The translations under genes were made by a program, and so were the position numbers. This document shows positions 24,061 to 33,846 of a stretch of DNA of 64,000 nt, piece by piece; positions within the stretch are counted from its first letter, which is position 1, and each line of letters begins with the position of its first letter. The notes under the pieces are model-generated. The model was not told where the DNA came from. It searched no databases and saw only the letters and a list, made by a program, of their open reading frames with translations. Origin of the DNA: Flammeovirgaceae bacterium UBA5008 (lineage in GTDB: Bacteria; Bacteroidota; Bacteroidia; Cytophagales; Cyclobacteriaceae). Location of the stretch: NCBI GenBank assembly GCA_002398365.1, contig DGYK01000063.1:441864-505863 (forward strand), written 5' to 3'.

Positions 24061-27009
24061 TTAACTCATCAGCATCTCAATGTCTTCCCGTGTAAGCGAC
24101 TTCACTACATTCTCTTCGTTTTGGATGAGATTTTCGGAGAGCTTGAGTTTATGTTTTTGTAGGGTTAGAATTTTTTCTTCTACCGTGTTGCGGGTGATGA
24201 ATTTGTAGGTGAATACTTTTTTCTTCTGCCCAATGCGGTGAGCGCGGTCAGCTGCTTGTGCTTCGACTGCCGGGTTCCACCAAGGATCAAGGATAAACAC
24301 ATAATCGGCTTCGGTAAGATTTAATCCCAATCCACCCGCTTTGATTGAAATTAAAAATACTTTCAGATCGGGATTTTTATTGAACTTCTCCACTTGCTCT
24401 TGGCGGTCAGTGCTCGATCCATCCAAATAAGCAAAAGGAATTTTTCGGTCTTTCAACATCTCCTTCATAATTTCCAGATGTTTCACAAACTGGCTAAATA
24501 CTAAAAGCTTGTGGCCTTCCAGCAGCGCATTTTCAATCATGTGCGAAACATCTTCCAGCTTTCCGGATGAGCCCGTGTAATGGCTGTCCACCATTCGGGG
24601 ATGGTTAGAGATCTGCCGCAGCTTGGTTAAGCCTTCTAATATTTGAATGCGCGAGCTTCCAATTCCTTCTTTGTCGATCAGCTCCAGAATTTTATGGCGA
24701 TAGAATGATTTTACCTCTTCGTACTTCTGCTCTTGCTCGGCACTCATGTTGGTGTAGTAGATGTTCTCTACTTTCTCCGGCAAGTCAGTGGCTACCTGCG
24801 ATTTTAATCTACGCAGCATGAATGGCCGAATAATTCCGTTAAGCTTTTTAGTTTTGGCCTCATCAGCTTTTTTCTCAATGGGCAATTGATATTCTTTCTT
24901 GAAGAATGTTTGGCCCCCCAGCAATCCCGGATTGATAAACGTCATCTGCGACCATAGATCGAGTGTGGTATTTTCCAACGGTGTTCCCGTCAGGGTCAAT
25001 TTATATCTTGACTTTAATTGCATCACTGCTTTCGCAATGTTGGCCGTAGGGTTTTTAATCACCTGCGATTCGTCCAGAATGATGTAGTTGAAATAAAATT
25101 TATCCAATGCCTCAATATCCAAACGGGTAATACCATAAGAGGTGAGTACTAAATCGTATTTGGTGAAGCGACTCACATCTTTATTGCGAAGTGTGCCTGT
25201 GTAGGTAAGAATTTTAAGATCAGGTGTAAACTTGGATGCTTCCATCTCCCAATTGTAGATGAGCGAAGTAGGCATTACTAACAAAGAAGTGCCAGCATTT
25301 CCTTTTTCTTTTTCAGATTGAAGCAGCGCCAATGTCTGCACGGTTTTTCCCAAACCCATGTCATCGGCCAGACATCCGCCCAAATGAAATTCATTTAGAA
25401 AACGAAGCCAATTATATCCTGCTTTCTGATACGGGCGCAGTGTGCCTTTGAATTCGGCAGGAAGTGCGTAGTCTTTGATGCCAGTGAATGATTGCAGATT
25501 GCGCAGGCGATCGCTCATTTGCACTTTGGCCAGATTGCCTTCTTCCAATTCGCTCACCAGATTGATGTGGTGCTTTTTCAGCATTGGCTTTTCTTGTTCG
25601 CCATGCGTTTCGCTGAGGGCAAACAAATCGCCATACTTAATTAACCAAGCATCCGGAATGATCGCAATTTCGCCATTGGGTAATTTGAATTCTACCTTCT
25701 TTTTGAGAATGAGTTTACGCAGTTCTTTAAAGGAGATTTCATATTCACCAAACTTGATGCGCGCATGAATATCAAACCAGTCGATGTTTTCTTTTACTTC
25801 CAGCTCAATCACGGCCTTACCCACAAAATATTTTTTGTCGCGGTTTTCAGGTTGGCTCACTTCAAAACCAAGGTTGAGGAGATTGACTCGATTTTCGTTG
25901 AGCCACGAAAAAGCATGCGCTTTATCTACGGCACACCGAAATCCCCGTAAGGGCAAGCCTAACTTAATTAATGTTTGCGCTGATTTTTTTTCAGAATCCG
26001 TATTTCTCTTGATGCGATGGAAAACGTAGTCGTTGTCTTTTTTCTCAACCGTAACACTTACCGGCCCAAAGGCATCGCCCCGAAATTTGTATTTGCCATA
26101 ACGGAAAGAGAGATCGAATACAATTTTGCCGGCTTCATCGTCTGTGTTTTCGGCACCTTCGCCATCTTGACCAAATAAAGTGGGAACTGTTTTTTCACTC
26201 GCTGTGGGCAATTCTGAGATGGTGAGTAGCGGATGCGGATCGTGTTCGTGTTTGGCAATTTCAAAACCATGCGCTTCGATTTCGTCAAACGATGCAATGA
26301 GCGGAGCGACAAATCGATTGTAATAGGTTTCTTCTAAATTTTTTGGAATAACTACGTGCTTCTTATTGAGGAAAGGCTGAAGTTTTTTACCATCCACAAA
26401 TTTTTCAAATCCGTAGAGCTTGCCGTTGAAAACCATCCATGCCGGCAATTTGCAAATAAGATATGCATTGGGGCTTGGAATTTCTACGCGCTTCCCATTG
26501 TGTGAAATAGTGGGGTAGTAATTTGTATTTTCTTCGCTTCGCTTAAAATGAAATTGAATGGTGGCACGAGTTTCCAGCACTTCCAGTTTACGCCAGGTGG
26601 GTTCGCCATCGTTGCCCATTTCAAAAAGCATTTTTCCTTTCAGCTTATCGAGCACTTGTGCTCTGCGCTTTTCCATGTAAGCCTCAATTTGTTCTTGCAG
26701 CATTTCATCACCCTTTTCTTTGTGAAATACTTTGCTGAAAAACTCATCAGGCTTCATAATCTTTTTCGAGAAGTGTTTGAGCACCGCATCCTGATTCATG
26801 CTGTCCATCATCTCGATCAATTCAAAATCGCGTGTGTCCAATCCTTTCGAAAACTCGCGCGCGTTTTTCGAAGATATGTTTTGATGCTGGTAAGTCAGTT
26901 TACCTTTTTCATCCAAATGCACGATGAAGGACTCAAAAATATAGCCCAGATACTCATGCTGATAAAGCGAGTAGATAATTTGAAAGGGTTGTGCTGCCGA
27001 TACTTTCAT
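24061..27009 (-). CDS. SNF2/SWI2-family DEAD-like helicase
   Basis: A 982-residue DNA translocase. The N-terminal half (about 1-500) is a bacterial SNF2-associated region without a recognised enzyme motif. The ATPase core follows: motif I DDMGLGKT at about 546, motif II as DESQ at about 647 (DEAH-like), LTGTPLEN near 675, and in the second RecA lobe YLDGSSTDRQEQV and motif VI QAADRAHRIGQ at about 920. Bacterial SNF2 proteins such as RapA act in transcription or chromosome maintenance, and others sit in defence islands; no defence gene is near here. It is a single gene of typical length. Confidence 0.93.
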   Translation of the reverse strand: MKVSAAQPFQIIYSLYQHEYLGYIFESFIVHLDEKGKLTYQHQNISSKNAREFSKGLDTRDFELIEMMDSMNQDAVLKHFSKKIMKPDEFFSKVFHKEKGDEMLQEQIEAYMEKRRAQVLDKLKGKMLFEMGNDGEPTWRKLEVLETRATIQFHFKRSEENTNYYPTISHNGKRVEIPSPNAYLICKLPAWMVFNGKLYGFEKFVDGKKLQPFLNKKHVVIPKNLEETYYNRFVAPLIASFDEIEAHGFEIAKHEHDPHPLLTISELPTASEKTVPTLFGQDGEGAENTDDEAGKIVFDLSFRYGKYKFRGDAFGPVSVTVEKKDNDYVFHRIKRNTDSEKKSAQTLIKLGLPLRGFRCAVDKAHAFSWLNENRVNLLNLGFEVSQPENRDKKYFVGKAVIELEVKENIDWFDIHARIKFGEYEISFKELRKLILKKKVEFKLPNGEIAIIPDAWLIKYGDLFALSETHGEQEKPMLKKHHINLVSELEEGNLAKVQMSDRLRNLQSFTGIKDYALPAEFKGTLRPYQKAGYNWLRFLNEFHLGGCLADDMGLGKTVQTLALLQSEKEKGNAGTSLLVMPTSLIYNWEMEASKFTPDLKILTYTGTLRNKDVSRFTKYDLVLTSYGITRLDIEALDKFYFNYIILDESQVIKNPTANIAKAVMQLKSRYKLTLTGTPLENTTLDLWSQMTFINPGLLGGQTFFKKEYQLPIEKKADEAKTKKLNGIIRPFMLRRLKSQVATDLPEKVENIYYTNMSAEQEQKYEEVKSFYRHKILELIDKEGIGSSRIQILEGLTKLRQISNHPRMVDSHYTGSSGKLEDVSHMIENALLEGHKLLVFSQFVKHLEIMKEMLKDRKIPFAYLDGSSTDRQEQVEKFNKNPDLKVFLISIKAGGLGLNLTEADYVFILDPWWNPAVEAQAADRAHRIGQKKKVFTYKFITRNTVEEKILTLQKHKLKLSENLIQNEENVVKSLTREDIEMLMS

Positions 27010-27163
27010 TTTAAAAATCCCTGTTCTAACATTAAAAAGATTGCTAAAAGCAGCTCAAGGAACCGTTTTTAGAAAATTTCAGACCAAGGGGACTTGCAAA
27101 GTAGCGATTCTATGCCAAATTTTTTTTCACTTTTTGAACCAGAACCTACATGTTCATTACATG

Positions 27164-28381
27164 CTACAGCTCTTTGGCAGTGAATGATTTAGCGGCAACC
27201 GAAGCCGGATAGAAGGAAATGATGAAGGTAATGGTAATGATGACTACAGAAATGGATACAAAATCCAGTGGATTAAGGCGGACGGGATAATTGGCAACCA
27301 ACGCATTTTCCATGCCCATACCGACCAGACCAAAATGATCCTGCAGCCAGCAAATGGCGCCTCCAAAGACCAAGCCAATCCCTGCTCCGATAAAGGCGAT
27401 CAGTGCCCCTTCAGTTAAAAAGATGTTTCTAACCAATTTGGGACTTGCCCCAACTGCAGATAAAATGGCAATGTCTTTTTTCTTATCGATCACGAGCATC
27501 ATGAGCGAGAAAAAGATGTTGATGGAAGCAACTACGATTAAAAGCGTTAATGCCAGAAACGTAAAGAGCTTTTCCATTTTTAAAAGTTTATAGATGTCTT
27601 TGTGCTGCTGTTCATTTGTCAGAACAGAAAAACGCTCCCCTAAAAGTTGTTGCAATTTTTGTTGAACGCTCGCGGTGGCTGACTTTGTTTTTATTTCCAG
27701 ACTGGTGCGCTTGTTACCATAATCCAGCAAGTCAATGGCAAAATCAAGTGGTAAAAAGATATAGTTATCGTCATAATTTTTTTCAATCGAGAATACACTT
27801 CCCGGCTCGATGTCTCTGCGAGCATAAAGTTTGCTGATATCCAATGTGGAGGCTTTTACATTTTTGATGTAGTAGACTTGAAGCGGATAGATGTTGTTTT
27901 CAACCCCAATGCTTAGCGCATATTGAACGCCTCTTCCTACAATGGCATAGTTGATGCCGTTTTCGCGCAAGCGCAATTTCCCATCTACGATATGGCCATC
28001 CAGGCGGTGTTGATCGAGAAAATTGTCACTGTATCCTTTAATGGTGACAACAATGTCCGCATCGCGATAGCGCACGAGGGCATAATCTTCAATTACTTCG
28101 GTTACCGTTTCTACACCTTCTACGGCTTTGATTTGTTGAAGAAACAGAGAGTCGACTTCAAATGACTTGCCTTTGATGGCTTCAATTTTAATTTCAGGAT
28201 CAAACGCAGTGTTCAATGATCGCAGTAAATCCCCCAACCCGTTAAAAACCGAAAGCACGATAATGAGTGCGGCAGTCGCCATAGCCACGGCAATCATCGA
28301 AAGAATAGAAATAATGTTAATGAAGTTCTTCTTCCGTGTGGATAGAAAATATCGTTTTGCTATGAAAAGGGAAAGGTTCAA
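27164..28381 (-). CDS. LolC/LolE-like ABC transporter permease
   Basis: A 405-residue permease with the MacB/FtsX layout: one N-terminal helix (about 20-48), a long periplasmic MacB_PCD domain (about 50-265), and three C-terminal FtsX helices (about 275-395), with DKKKDIAILSAVGASP at about 300-315 as the coupling loop. It resembles lipoprotein-releasing permeases that move lipoproteins from the inner membrane toward the outer membrane. Its ATPase is not adjacent, which is common in Bacteroidota. It lies 23 bp downstream of rbfA on the same strand. Confidence 0.9.
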   Translation of the reverse strand: MNLSLFIAKRYFLSTRKKNFINIISILSMIAVAMATAALIIVLSVFNGLGDLLRSLNTAFDPEIKIEAIKGKSFEVDSLFLQQIKAVEGVETVTEVIEDYALVRYRDADIVVTIKGYSDNFLDQHRLDGHIVDGKLRLRENGINYAIVGRGVQYALSIGVENNIYPLQVYYIKNVKASTLDISKLYARRDIEPGSVFSIEKNYDDNYIFLPLDFAIDLLDYGNKRTSLEIKTKSATASVQQKLQQLLGERFSVLTNEQQHKDIYKLLKMEKLFTFLALTLLIVVASINIFFSLMMLVIDKKKDIAILSAVGASPKLVRNIFLTEGALIAFIGAGIGLVFGGAICWLQDHFGLVGMGMENALVANYPVRLNPLDFVSISVVIITITFIISFYPASVAAKSFTAKEL

Positions 28382-28404
28382 GGGACACGGAAGATGAAGG
28401 TGGC

Positions 28405-28773
28405 TTAATTCTTGTCTTCTTTCGGAATGTTCAGATTTTTAATGATGTCTTCAATACGCTGGGCGCCTTCTTCCACTTCGTCAATGTAAAAGACTAATTG
28501 CGGCACAATTCGGGCTTGGTTGCGAATTTTGTTGCCGAGGGCTTTGCGTATTTCACTCTTCTTCAGGTTGATTTTATCAAGGATGCCTTGTTTATCTTTT
28601 GCCAATGTCATGCTCAGATAAATTTTGGCGACACTCAAATCGGGGCTCATGCGTACATCGGCCACAGTAATGAAGGCATTGTCTAAGAAATTCGTCTTTT
28701 CCTTCAAAAAAATGTCGCTTAGTTCTTTTAGAATTAGCTTGCTGTATTTTTGCTGCCGTACGGTTCCACTCAT
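28405..28773 (-). CDS. rbfA: 30S ribosome-binding factor A
   Basis: A 122-residue protein starting at ATG 28773 (the frame extends to 28800). The KH-like RbfA fold is apparent: RQQKYSKLILKELSDIF, then VTVADVRMSPDLSVAKIYLS (here ITVADVRMSPDLS) and a final helix with RIPQLVFYIDE (here RIVPQLVFYIDE) and IEDIIKNL. RbfA helps mature the 5' end of 16S rRNA in the small subunit and aids growth at low temperature. It heads a two-gene unit with the LolC/E-like permease. Confidence 0.95.
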   Translation of the reverse strand: MSGTVRQQKYSKLILKELSDIFLKEKTNFLDNAFITVADVRMSPDLSVAKIYLSMTLAKDKQGILDKINLKKSEIRKALGNKIRNQARIVPQLVFYIDEVEEGAQRIEDIIKNLNIPKEDKN

Positions 28774-28838
28774 AAAGTAAAAGTACAGAATGTCAATCAC
28801 ACTATTTTTGATTTTATTTGCCCCTTCAACACTTTTTT

Positions 28839-30239
28839 GTGCTTCGATTTTTTAGATACAATGATCCATACCGCTTGCTGGCGGTACTTTTTATTCTGCT
28901 GGCAATCAGTTTGCCGCTTTTCATCAGTCCTGCAGGCATCACGTGGCAAGAGTTAAATGACTTTGTGCTGGGCCGGGCGTTGAATGAAGGCAAGTCGATT
29001 TATACCGGCATTGTCGATGATACAGCCCCTCTGTTTGCCTGGTTTACCGGTTGGATGGATTTTATTTTCGGCAGTTCGCTCACGGCTCGTCACCTGATTG
29101 CATTCTTTCTGATTTTTTTTCAAGCCTCGTTTTTTGCGATCCTGTTGATCAGCAATAAGGCATACAATGAAAACACGTATTTGCCGGCTCTCATTTTTGG
29201 AGTACTAGGCTTCTTTTCGTTCGATATGCTTTCGCTCTCGCCCGAACTACTGGCATCAACCATTCTGCTGTTTGCTCTCAATAATCTTTTCAAAGAAATT
29301 GAATTCAGAGAACAACGAGATGAAGTGCTTTTTAATCTGGGAATTTACCTCGGACTCGCCTCGTTGATTTTGTTTAGTTGCTTGGTGTTTTTACCGGGCA
29401 CGCTCATCATATTATTTGTGTTTACGCGTATGAACGTACGCAGAGCCTTTCTGCTGATTTTCAGTTTTGCGCTTCCCCATCTTTTGTTATTGTCAGTTTT
29501 CTTTCTTAGAAACAACGAGCGGTATCTGTTGGAATATTTCTATGCTCCGAACTTCACCTTTCATACAGAAGCCATTTTATCTTCTGGTTCACTTTTTTGG
29601 CTGACGGCAGTACCTATTCTATACCTTCTTTTTTCGTTGGTGATGCTCAATCGCGAAGCACACTTTACCAAGTACCAATCGCAATTGTTGCAAGTGATGC
29701 TGCTTTGGCTGATGATTGCCTTTATTCATTTGGTCATTACGCGTGAGCGAACTCCCCACAGCTTCTACTTCTTTTTGCCTCCTCTATGTTACTTCATTAA
29801 TCATTACCTTCTGCTCATCCGAAGGAAGTGGCTGGCGGAAACGATGTTGCTGTTTTTATTCGTTGCCGTGATTAACATTTCCTATTTGAGTAAAGCCGGT
29901 AAGTTGAAAGCAATTAATTACGATCAGATTTTTGCACGAATTCCGAGTAGCACGCCAGCCTGGAAAGAAAAGCGCGTTCTGTTATTGGAAAAAAATCAAG
30001 GCTACTATTTAGAAAATAAGCTGGGGGCCTCTTTTTTGGATTGGGATTTATCAAAAGGCATTTTTGAAAAACCAACTTTGTTTGAAAACGTGAATCAGGT
30101 TGATCGATCGTTTCAGCAAGATGCACCGGATGTGATTGTCGATAAAGACAATCTGATGGAGCCATTTTTTGAAAAGCTTCCGGCATGGAAATCCAAATAC
30201 AAAAAAGATAAAGAGGTCTACTACAAAATCAGCAACTGA
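28839..30239 (+). CDS. Polytopic membrane protein, possible glycosyltransferase-like family
   Basis: A 466-residue protein with about ten hydrophobic segments spread over residues 10-380 and a soluble C-terminus (about 380-466). I placed the start at GTG 28839, giving MLRFFRYNDPYRLL; no ATG is available and the frame opens at TTG 28818. The luminal DDTAPLFAWFTGWMD segment near residue 60 resembles the acidic first loop of GT-C or PMT-type transferases, but no named family is certain. Its end overlaps the convergent rpiB stop by 11 bp. Confidence 0.75.
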   Translation: MLRFFRYNDPYRLLAVLFILLAISLPLFISPAGITWQELNDFVLGRALNEGKSIYTGIVDDTAPLFAWFTGWMDFIFGSSLTARHLIAFFLIFFQASFFAILLISNKAYNENTYLPALIFGVLGFFSFDMLSLSPELLASTILLFALNNLFKEIEFREQRDEVLFNLGIYLGLASLILFSCLVFLPGTLIILFVFTRMNVRRAFLLIFSFALPHLLLLSVFFLRNNERYLLEYFYAPNFTFHTEAILSSGSLFWLTAVPILYLLFSLVMLNREAHFTKYQSQLLQVMLLWLMIAFIHLVITRERTPHSFYFFLPPLCYFINHYLLLIRRKWLAETMLLFLFVAVINISYLSKAGKLKAINYDQIFARIPSSTPAWKEKRVLLLEKNQGYYLENKLGASFLDWDLSKGIFEKPTLFENVNQVDRSFQQDAPDVIVDKDNLMEPFFEKLPAWKSKYKKDKEVYYKISN

Positions 30240-30660
30240 TTTTGTCTACTCTGCGCGCATGGCGCCCGCCCTCGAAAGCTGAATGCAAAAACTTGTCAAG
30301 AATTTTCTCGGCCAATTCAATGGAAACATGGCGAGCCGGAATACATAGCACATTGGCATTGTTGTGCGTGCGTGCCAATTCGGCCAACTCTTCTTTCCAA
30401 CAGATGGCGGCACGAATTCCCTGATGCTTATTCGCGGTCATCGCTACACCATTGGCGCTGCCACAAATCAACACACCCAAATCAAATTCTTTGCCCTCTA
30501 CCGCGCTGGCTACCGGATGCGCAAAATCCGGATAGTCCGCTGAATCGCTGCTATAGGTTCCGTAATCCTTTACTTCATAGCCATTTTTTTCTAGCCACTT
30601 TTTCAGCAGCTCTTTGTATTCAAAGCCGGCATGATCGGCACCTATTGCAATTTTTTCCAT
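30229..30660 (-). CDS. rpiB: Ribose-5-phosphate isomerase B
   Basis: A 143-residue enzyme of the RpiB/LacA/LacB family that interconverts ribose 5-phosphate and ribulose 5-phosphate in the pentose phosphate pathway. Motifs seen are GADHAGFEYK at residues 6-15, the catalytic-cysteine loop CGSANG at about 66-71 (usually CGSGxG, so Ala replaces Gly), ANKHQGIRAA and the HNNANVLCIPAR segment at about 99-110. ATG 30660 is chosen over 30666 because it gives MEKIAIGADHAG. It lies 11 bp after tatC and is probably co-transcribed. Confidence 0.93.
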   Translation of the reverse strand: MEKIAIGADHAGFEYKELLKKWLEKNGYEVKDYGTYSSDSADYPDFAHPVASAVEGKEFDLGVLICGSANGVAMTANKHQGIRAAICWKEELAELARTHNNANVLCIPARHVSIELAEKILDKFLHSAFEGGRHARRVDKISC

Positions 30661-30671
30661 GGCCATTGGTA

Positions 30672-31511
30672 TTAACTGTTTTGTTGATCTGCTCGTAGTT
30701 CTTCCGCTTCTGCTTTTTCTTTTTGACGCACTACAATCGAGGAGATGTAGATGCTGATCTCAAATAAAATATACAGAGGCAAAGAGATAACCGTTAAGCT
30801 GAATGGATCTCCGGAAGGCGTAATAACCGCACCCAAAATTAAGATAACTACAATAGAATGCTTGCGGTAGTGGCGCATGAGTTGTGGAGTGACCATTCCG
30901 ATTTTAGAAAGGAAGTAGATGACCATCGGAAATTGAAACAACAAACCACAACCTAACACCAAACTTGAGATGGTCGATACATAGGAAGTGATATCAAACT
31001 CATTAACGATTAAATCACTGATGGAATAGGTAGCCAAAAACCAAATAGTAGTGGGGCATAAAATGTAGTAACCAAACAAAACACCAGTCAGAAACAGAAA
31101 CGAAATAGCAAACACAGCTCCTTTCGAATACTTCACTTCTTTCGATTGAAGCCCCGGTTTTACAAATCGCCAAAGTTCCCAAGCTACATAGGGAAATGCA
31201 ATGATCAATCCGATCACAAATGAAGCCGTCAGCGACATCATAAATTGCCCAGTCATATTTCGGCTTTGAATCTTAAACGGCAAATCCGTCACACACAGTT
31301 CGGTGAGTCCTGTTAACCGACTCAGTTCACACATGTATTTGAATGTAGGGAAATTGAGTTTGGCGGGAGCGAAAATCACATATTCAAAGATCTCTTTGAT
31401 AAAAACAAATGATCCGATCATGGCAATAAAGATCACGCTGGTGGATCGCACTACGTGCCAGCGGAGTTCCTCCATGTGATCGAGGAATGACATTTCTTTT
31501 TCTTCAGACAT
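30672..31511 (-). CDS. tatC: Sec-independent protein translocase subunit TatC
   Basis: A 279-residue inner-membrane protein with six hydrophobic helices. The conserved N-terminal motif MSFLDHMEELRWHVVRS (here residues 7-23) and the later AFPYVAWELWRFVKPGL at about 110-126 identify TatC, the receptor for twin-arginine signal peptides. Family-typical Glu and Pro residues are retained. A periplasmic insert (about 48-85) is longer than in E. coli, as is usual in Bacteroidota. TatA is not adjacent. Confidence 0.95.
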   Translation of the reverse strand: MSEEKEMSFLDHMEELRWHVVRSTSVIFIAMIGSFVFIKEIFEYVIFAPAKLNFPTFKYMCELSRLTGLTELCVTDLPFKIQSRNMTGQFMMSLTASFVIGLIIAFPYVAWELWRFVKPGLQSKEVKYSKGAVFAISFLFLTGVLFGYYILCPTTIWFLATYSISDLIVNEFDITSYVSTISSLVLGCGLLFQFPMVIYFLSKIGMVTPQLMRHYRKHSIVVILILGAVITPSGDPFSLTVISLPLYILFEISIYISSIVVRQKEKAEAEELRADQQNS

Positions 31512-31619
31512 TACGTTCAATTATTAGAGTTCAATCTTTCAAGAATGATAAAGCCATTTTGCCACGATGAAAGGTTAACTCATGATCATCACGACCAACT
31601 GCTCATTAAAATCTCTGCA

Positions 31620-32891
31620 CTAGGCAAACAACGGAAATTTCTTCATGAGTGCGTTTACTTTGCGCTTCACCGCCTTCAAGTGCTTGGAGTCTTCCGGTTT
31701 TCTTAATGCCTCATCGATTAAATCCACCACCTTCACTACATCTTTCTCTTTCAATCCGCGTGTTGTAACGGCCGGTGTGCCTATGCGCATACCCGAAGTT
31801 ACCATCGGAGATTGCGTATCAAACGGAACCATGTTTTTGTTAATGGTAATGTCGGCTTGAATCAATGCCTCTTCGGCCAATTTACCGGTCAGGTTTTTAG
31901 AACGGAGATCAATCAACATTAGATGATTGTCGGTTCCACCCGAAATGATTTTATATCCTTTAGCCGTAAATGCCTGTGCCATGGCTTTGGCATTTTTAGC
32001 TACTTGCACCACATATTCTAAATACTCGTCAGTCAAGGCTTCACCAAAGGCAATTGCTTTAGCAGCGATGACATGCTCTAATGGACCACCTTGTGTGCCG
32101 GGGAAAACACCGGAATCTAACACCGATGACATTTTGCGTAACTCACCTTTCGGAGTTTTTAATCCAAAAGGATTGTCAAAGTTTTTGCCGATCATGATCA
32201 GACCACCGCGTGGGCCGCGCAAAGTTTTGTGAGTGGTGGTAGTTACGATATGGCAATGTTCGAGAGGATCGTTCAGCAATCCGCGTGCGATCAAACCAGC
32301 CGGGTGAGAAATGTCGGCCAACAAAAGCGCACCTACGCTATCGGCCGCCTCGCGCAACTTTTTATAATCCCAATCGCGGCTGTAGGCAGAAGCCCCGCAA
32401 ATTACCATCTTCGGTTTTTCACGTTGCGCGATTTCTATTACTTTATTGAAATCAATCAAGCCCGTTTCCTGCTCTACACCATAAAAGGAAGGCTGATACA
32501 ATTTGCCTGAAAAATTTACCGGAGATCCGTGCGTTAAATGCCCTCCATGCGAAAGGTCAAAGCCCAGAATTTTATCGCCCGGCTTGAGGCACGCCAACAT
32601 GACGGCAGCATTGGCTTGCGCGCCTGAGTGTGGCTGCACATTGGCCCATTCGGCACCAAACAATTGCTTGATGCGATCAATAGCTAGTTGTTCTACTTCA
32701 TCTACCACTTCGCACCCGCCATAATAGCGTTTGCCGGGCAGGCCTTCGGCATATTTGTTGGTAAGCACAGAGCCTTGTGCTTTCATTACCTGCTGAGAGG
32801 TAAAGTTTTCGGAGGCAATCAGTTCGATGCCATGCTCTTGGCGTTGCTTTTCTTTTTCAATGAGGTCGAAGATGACTTTGTCGCGCTTCAT
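31620..32891 (-). CDS. glyA: Serine hydroxymethyltransferase
   Basis: A 423-residue PLP enzyme that converts serine and tetrahydrofolate to glycine and methylene-tetrahydrofolate. Motifs seen are ELIASENFTS at residues 22-31, NVQPHSGAQAN near 85, DISHPAGLI near 193, and the PLP lysine in TTTTHKTLRGPRGG at about residues 218-231. ATG 32891 is used; the frame opens at 32948 but family members begin at MKRD-x(3)-FDLI. It lies 57 bp downstream of the acyltransferase gene, so co-transcription is possible. Confidence 0.96.
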   Translation of the reverse strand: MKRDKVIFDLIEKEKQRQEHGIELIASENFTSQQVMKAQGSVLTNKYAEGLPGKRYYGGCEVVDEVEQLAIDRIKQLFGAEWANVQPHSGAQANAAVMLACLKPGDKILGFDLSHGGHLTHGSPVNFSGKLYQPSFYGVEQETGLIDFNKVIEIAQREKPKMVICGASAYSRDWDYKKLREAADSVGALLLADISHPAGLIARGLLNDPLEHCHIVTTTTHKTLRGPRGGLIMIGKNFDNPFGLKTPKGELRKMSSVLDSGVFPGTQGGPLEHVIAAKAIAFGEALTDEYLEYVVQVAKNAKAMAQAFTAKGYKIISGGTDNHLMLIDLRSKNLTGKLAEEALIQADITINKNMVPFDTQSPMVTSGMRIGTPAVTTRGLKEKDVVKVVDLIDEALRKPEDSKHLKAVKRKVNALMKKFPLFA

Positions 32892-32948
32892 GAGTAGGTT
32901 TTTAAGGCACCAAAAATAGGCATAGAGCGCGCATTTGCCTAAAAACAA

Positions 32949-33794
32949 TCAACTTTCCTCACGTTTCCTTTTCCACCTTTCATGCGACCATAACCAACTG
33001 GCAGGGTTTTCGGTGATAAACTGCTCTACTGTTTTCGCATAGTTTTCTACAATCGCCTGACTATCGCGCTGATAGGGTGGTGCTGCTATGGGAATAAGTT
33101 CTGCCTCATAGTAGCCCCGTTTTACCTTTTTACACTGCACAAAAAATGCAGGATATTGAGTTACCACGGCCAATTGACCAATGCCTTGAAAAAAAGCGGT
33201 ATCCTGATGCAGAAAGCTCGTCCACACTTTCTTTTCAAAGTTGGGAAATTGATCAGCTACAATGGCAATTGCTTTGGCGATGTTTTTTCTTCGGATCGAC
33301 TCCCGCGCAGTTTGACCTCGTTCGATGGCGTAGGCTCCAAACCGACAGCGTATCTGCAACAAAAAATGATCAAATGAGGGGCTGCTTTGTTTTTGGTAAA
33401 CAAAATCAATCGGCAAGGGTAAGTTGATACTGCCCGACACCATCAGCCATTCCCAATTAAATTGGTGTGAGGCCAACAGAATAACCGATCGCTTTTGATC
33501 AGCAAAAGGTTGCAATACTTCCGGATTCCGATAACGCATACGATTGGTTAACTCTGCCTTGCTAATGGAAAGCAGCTTGATTGTTTCCATAGCATAGTCA
33601 CACAAGTTTTGATAAAAATCTTTTTCAATCAGTCGTAATTCTTTGTCGTTGGCAGATGGAAAAGAGTTTTTCAAATTTTTCCACACTACATCTCTGCGGT
33701 ATTTCAGCAACCGGTACCCAACAAAAAAAAGAAAGTCAGAGAGCCAATAGAGCGCAAACAAAGGTAAACGAGAGATAAGCCGAAGCAGAAGCAT
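32949..33794 (-). CDS. Lysophospholipid/lipid A acyltransferase (LpxL/HtrB family)
   Basis: A 281-residue membrane-associated acyltransferase. An N-terminal hydrophobic helix precedes the HX4E catalytic motif in LASHQFNWEW at about residues 108-117. An R-x-G-like segment and the closing HERWKRKREE, typical of the LpxL/LpxM family (WSHERWK at about 269-275), are present. It probably adds the secondary acyl chain to lipid A in the inner leaflet. It is divergent from the SDR gene at 33847. Confidence 0.9.
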   Translation of the reverse strand: MLLLRLISRLPLFALYWLSDFLFFVGYRLLKYRRDVVWKNLKNSFPSANDKELRLIEKDFYQNLCDYAMETIKLLSISKAELTNRMRYRNPEVLQPFADQKRSVILLASHQFNWEWLMVSGSINLPLPIDFVYQKQSSPSFDHFLLQIRCRFGAYAIERGQTARESIRRKNIAKAIAIVADQFPNFEKKVWTSFLHQDTAFFQGIGQLAVVTQYPAFFVQCKKVKRGYYEAELIPIAAPPYQRDSQAIVENYAKTVEQFITENPASWLWSHERWKRKREES

Positions 33795-33820
33795 AAGTCA
33801 ATATTACACGATTGTTTGTG

Positions 33821-33828
33821 TACTTTTG
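33821..33828 (+). promoter_or_regulatory. Candidate -7 promoter element for the SDR gene
   Basis: TACTTTTG matches TAnnTTTG fully and lies 19 bp before the ATG at 33847. No TTTG -33 box is found at the right distance. Its position inside the longer open frame that begins at 33826 supports the ATG at 33847. Confidence 0.45.
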
Positions 33829-33846
33829 TTCGATATTGAAGTTCGT

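Noticed and set aside
24061..27009. SNF2 helicase as part of a defence island (DISARM-like)
   Set aside because: No methyltransferase, PLD, DUF1998 or nuclease gene lies next to it; neighbours are ordinary transport and housekeeping genes.
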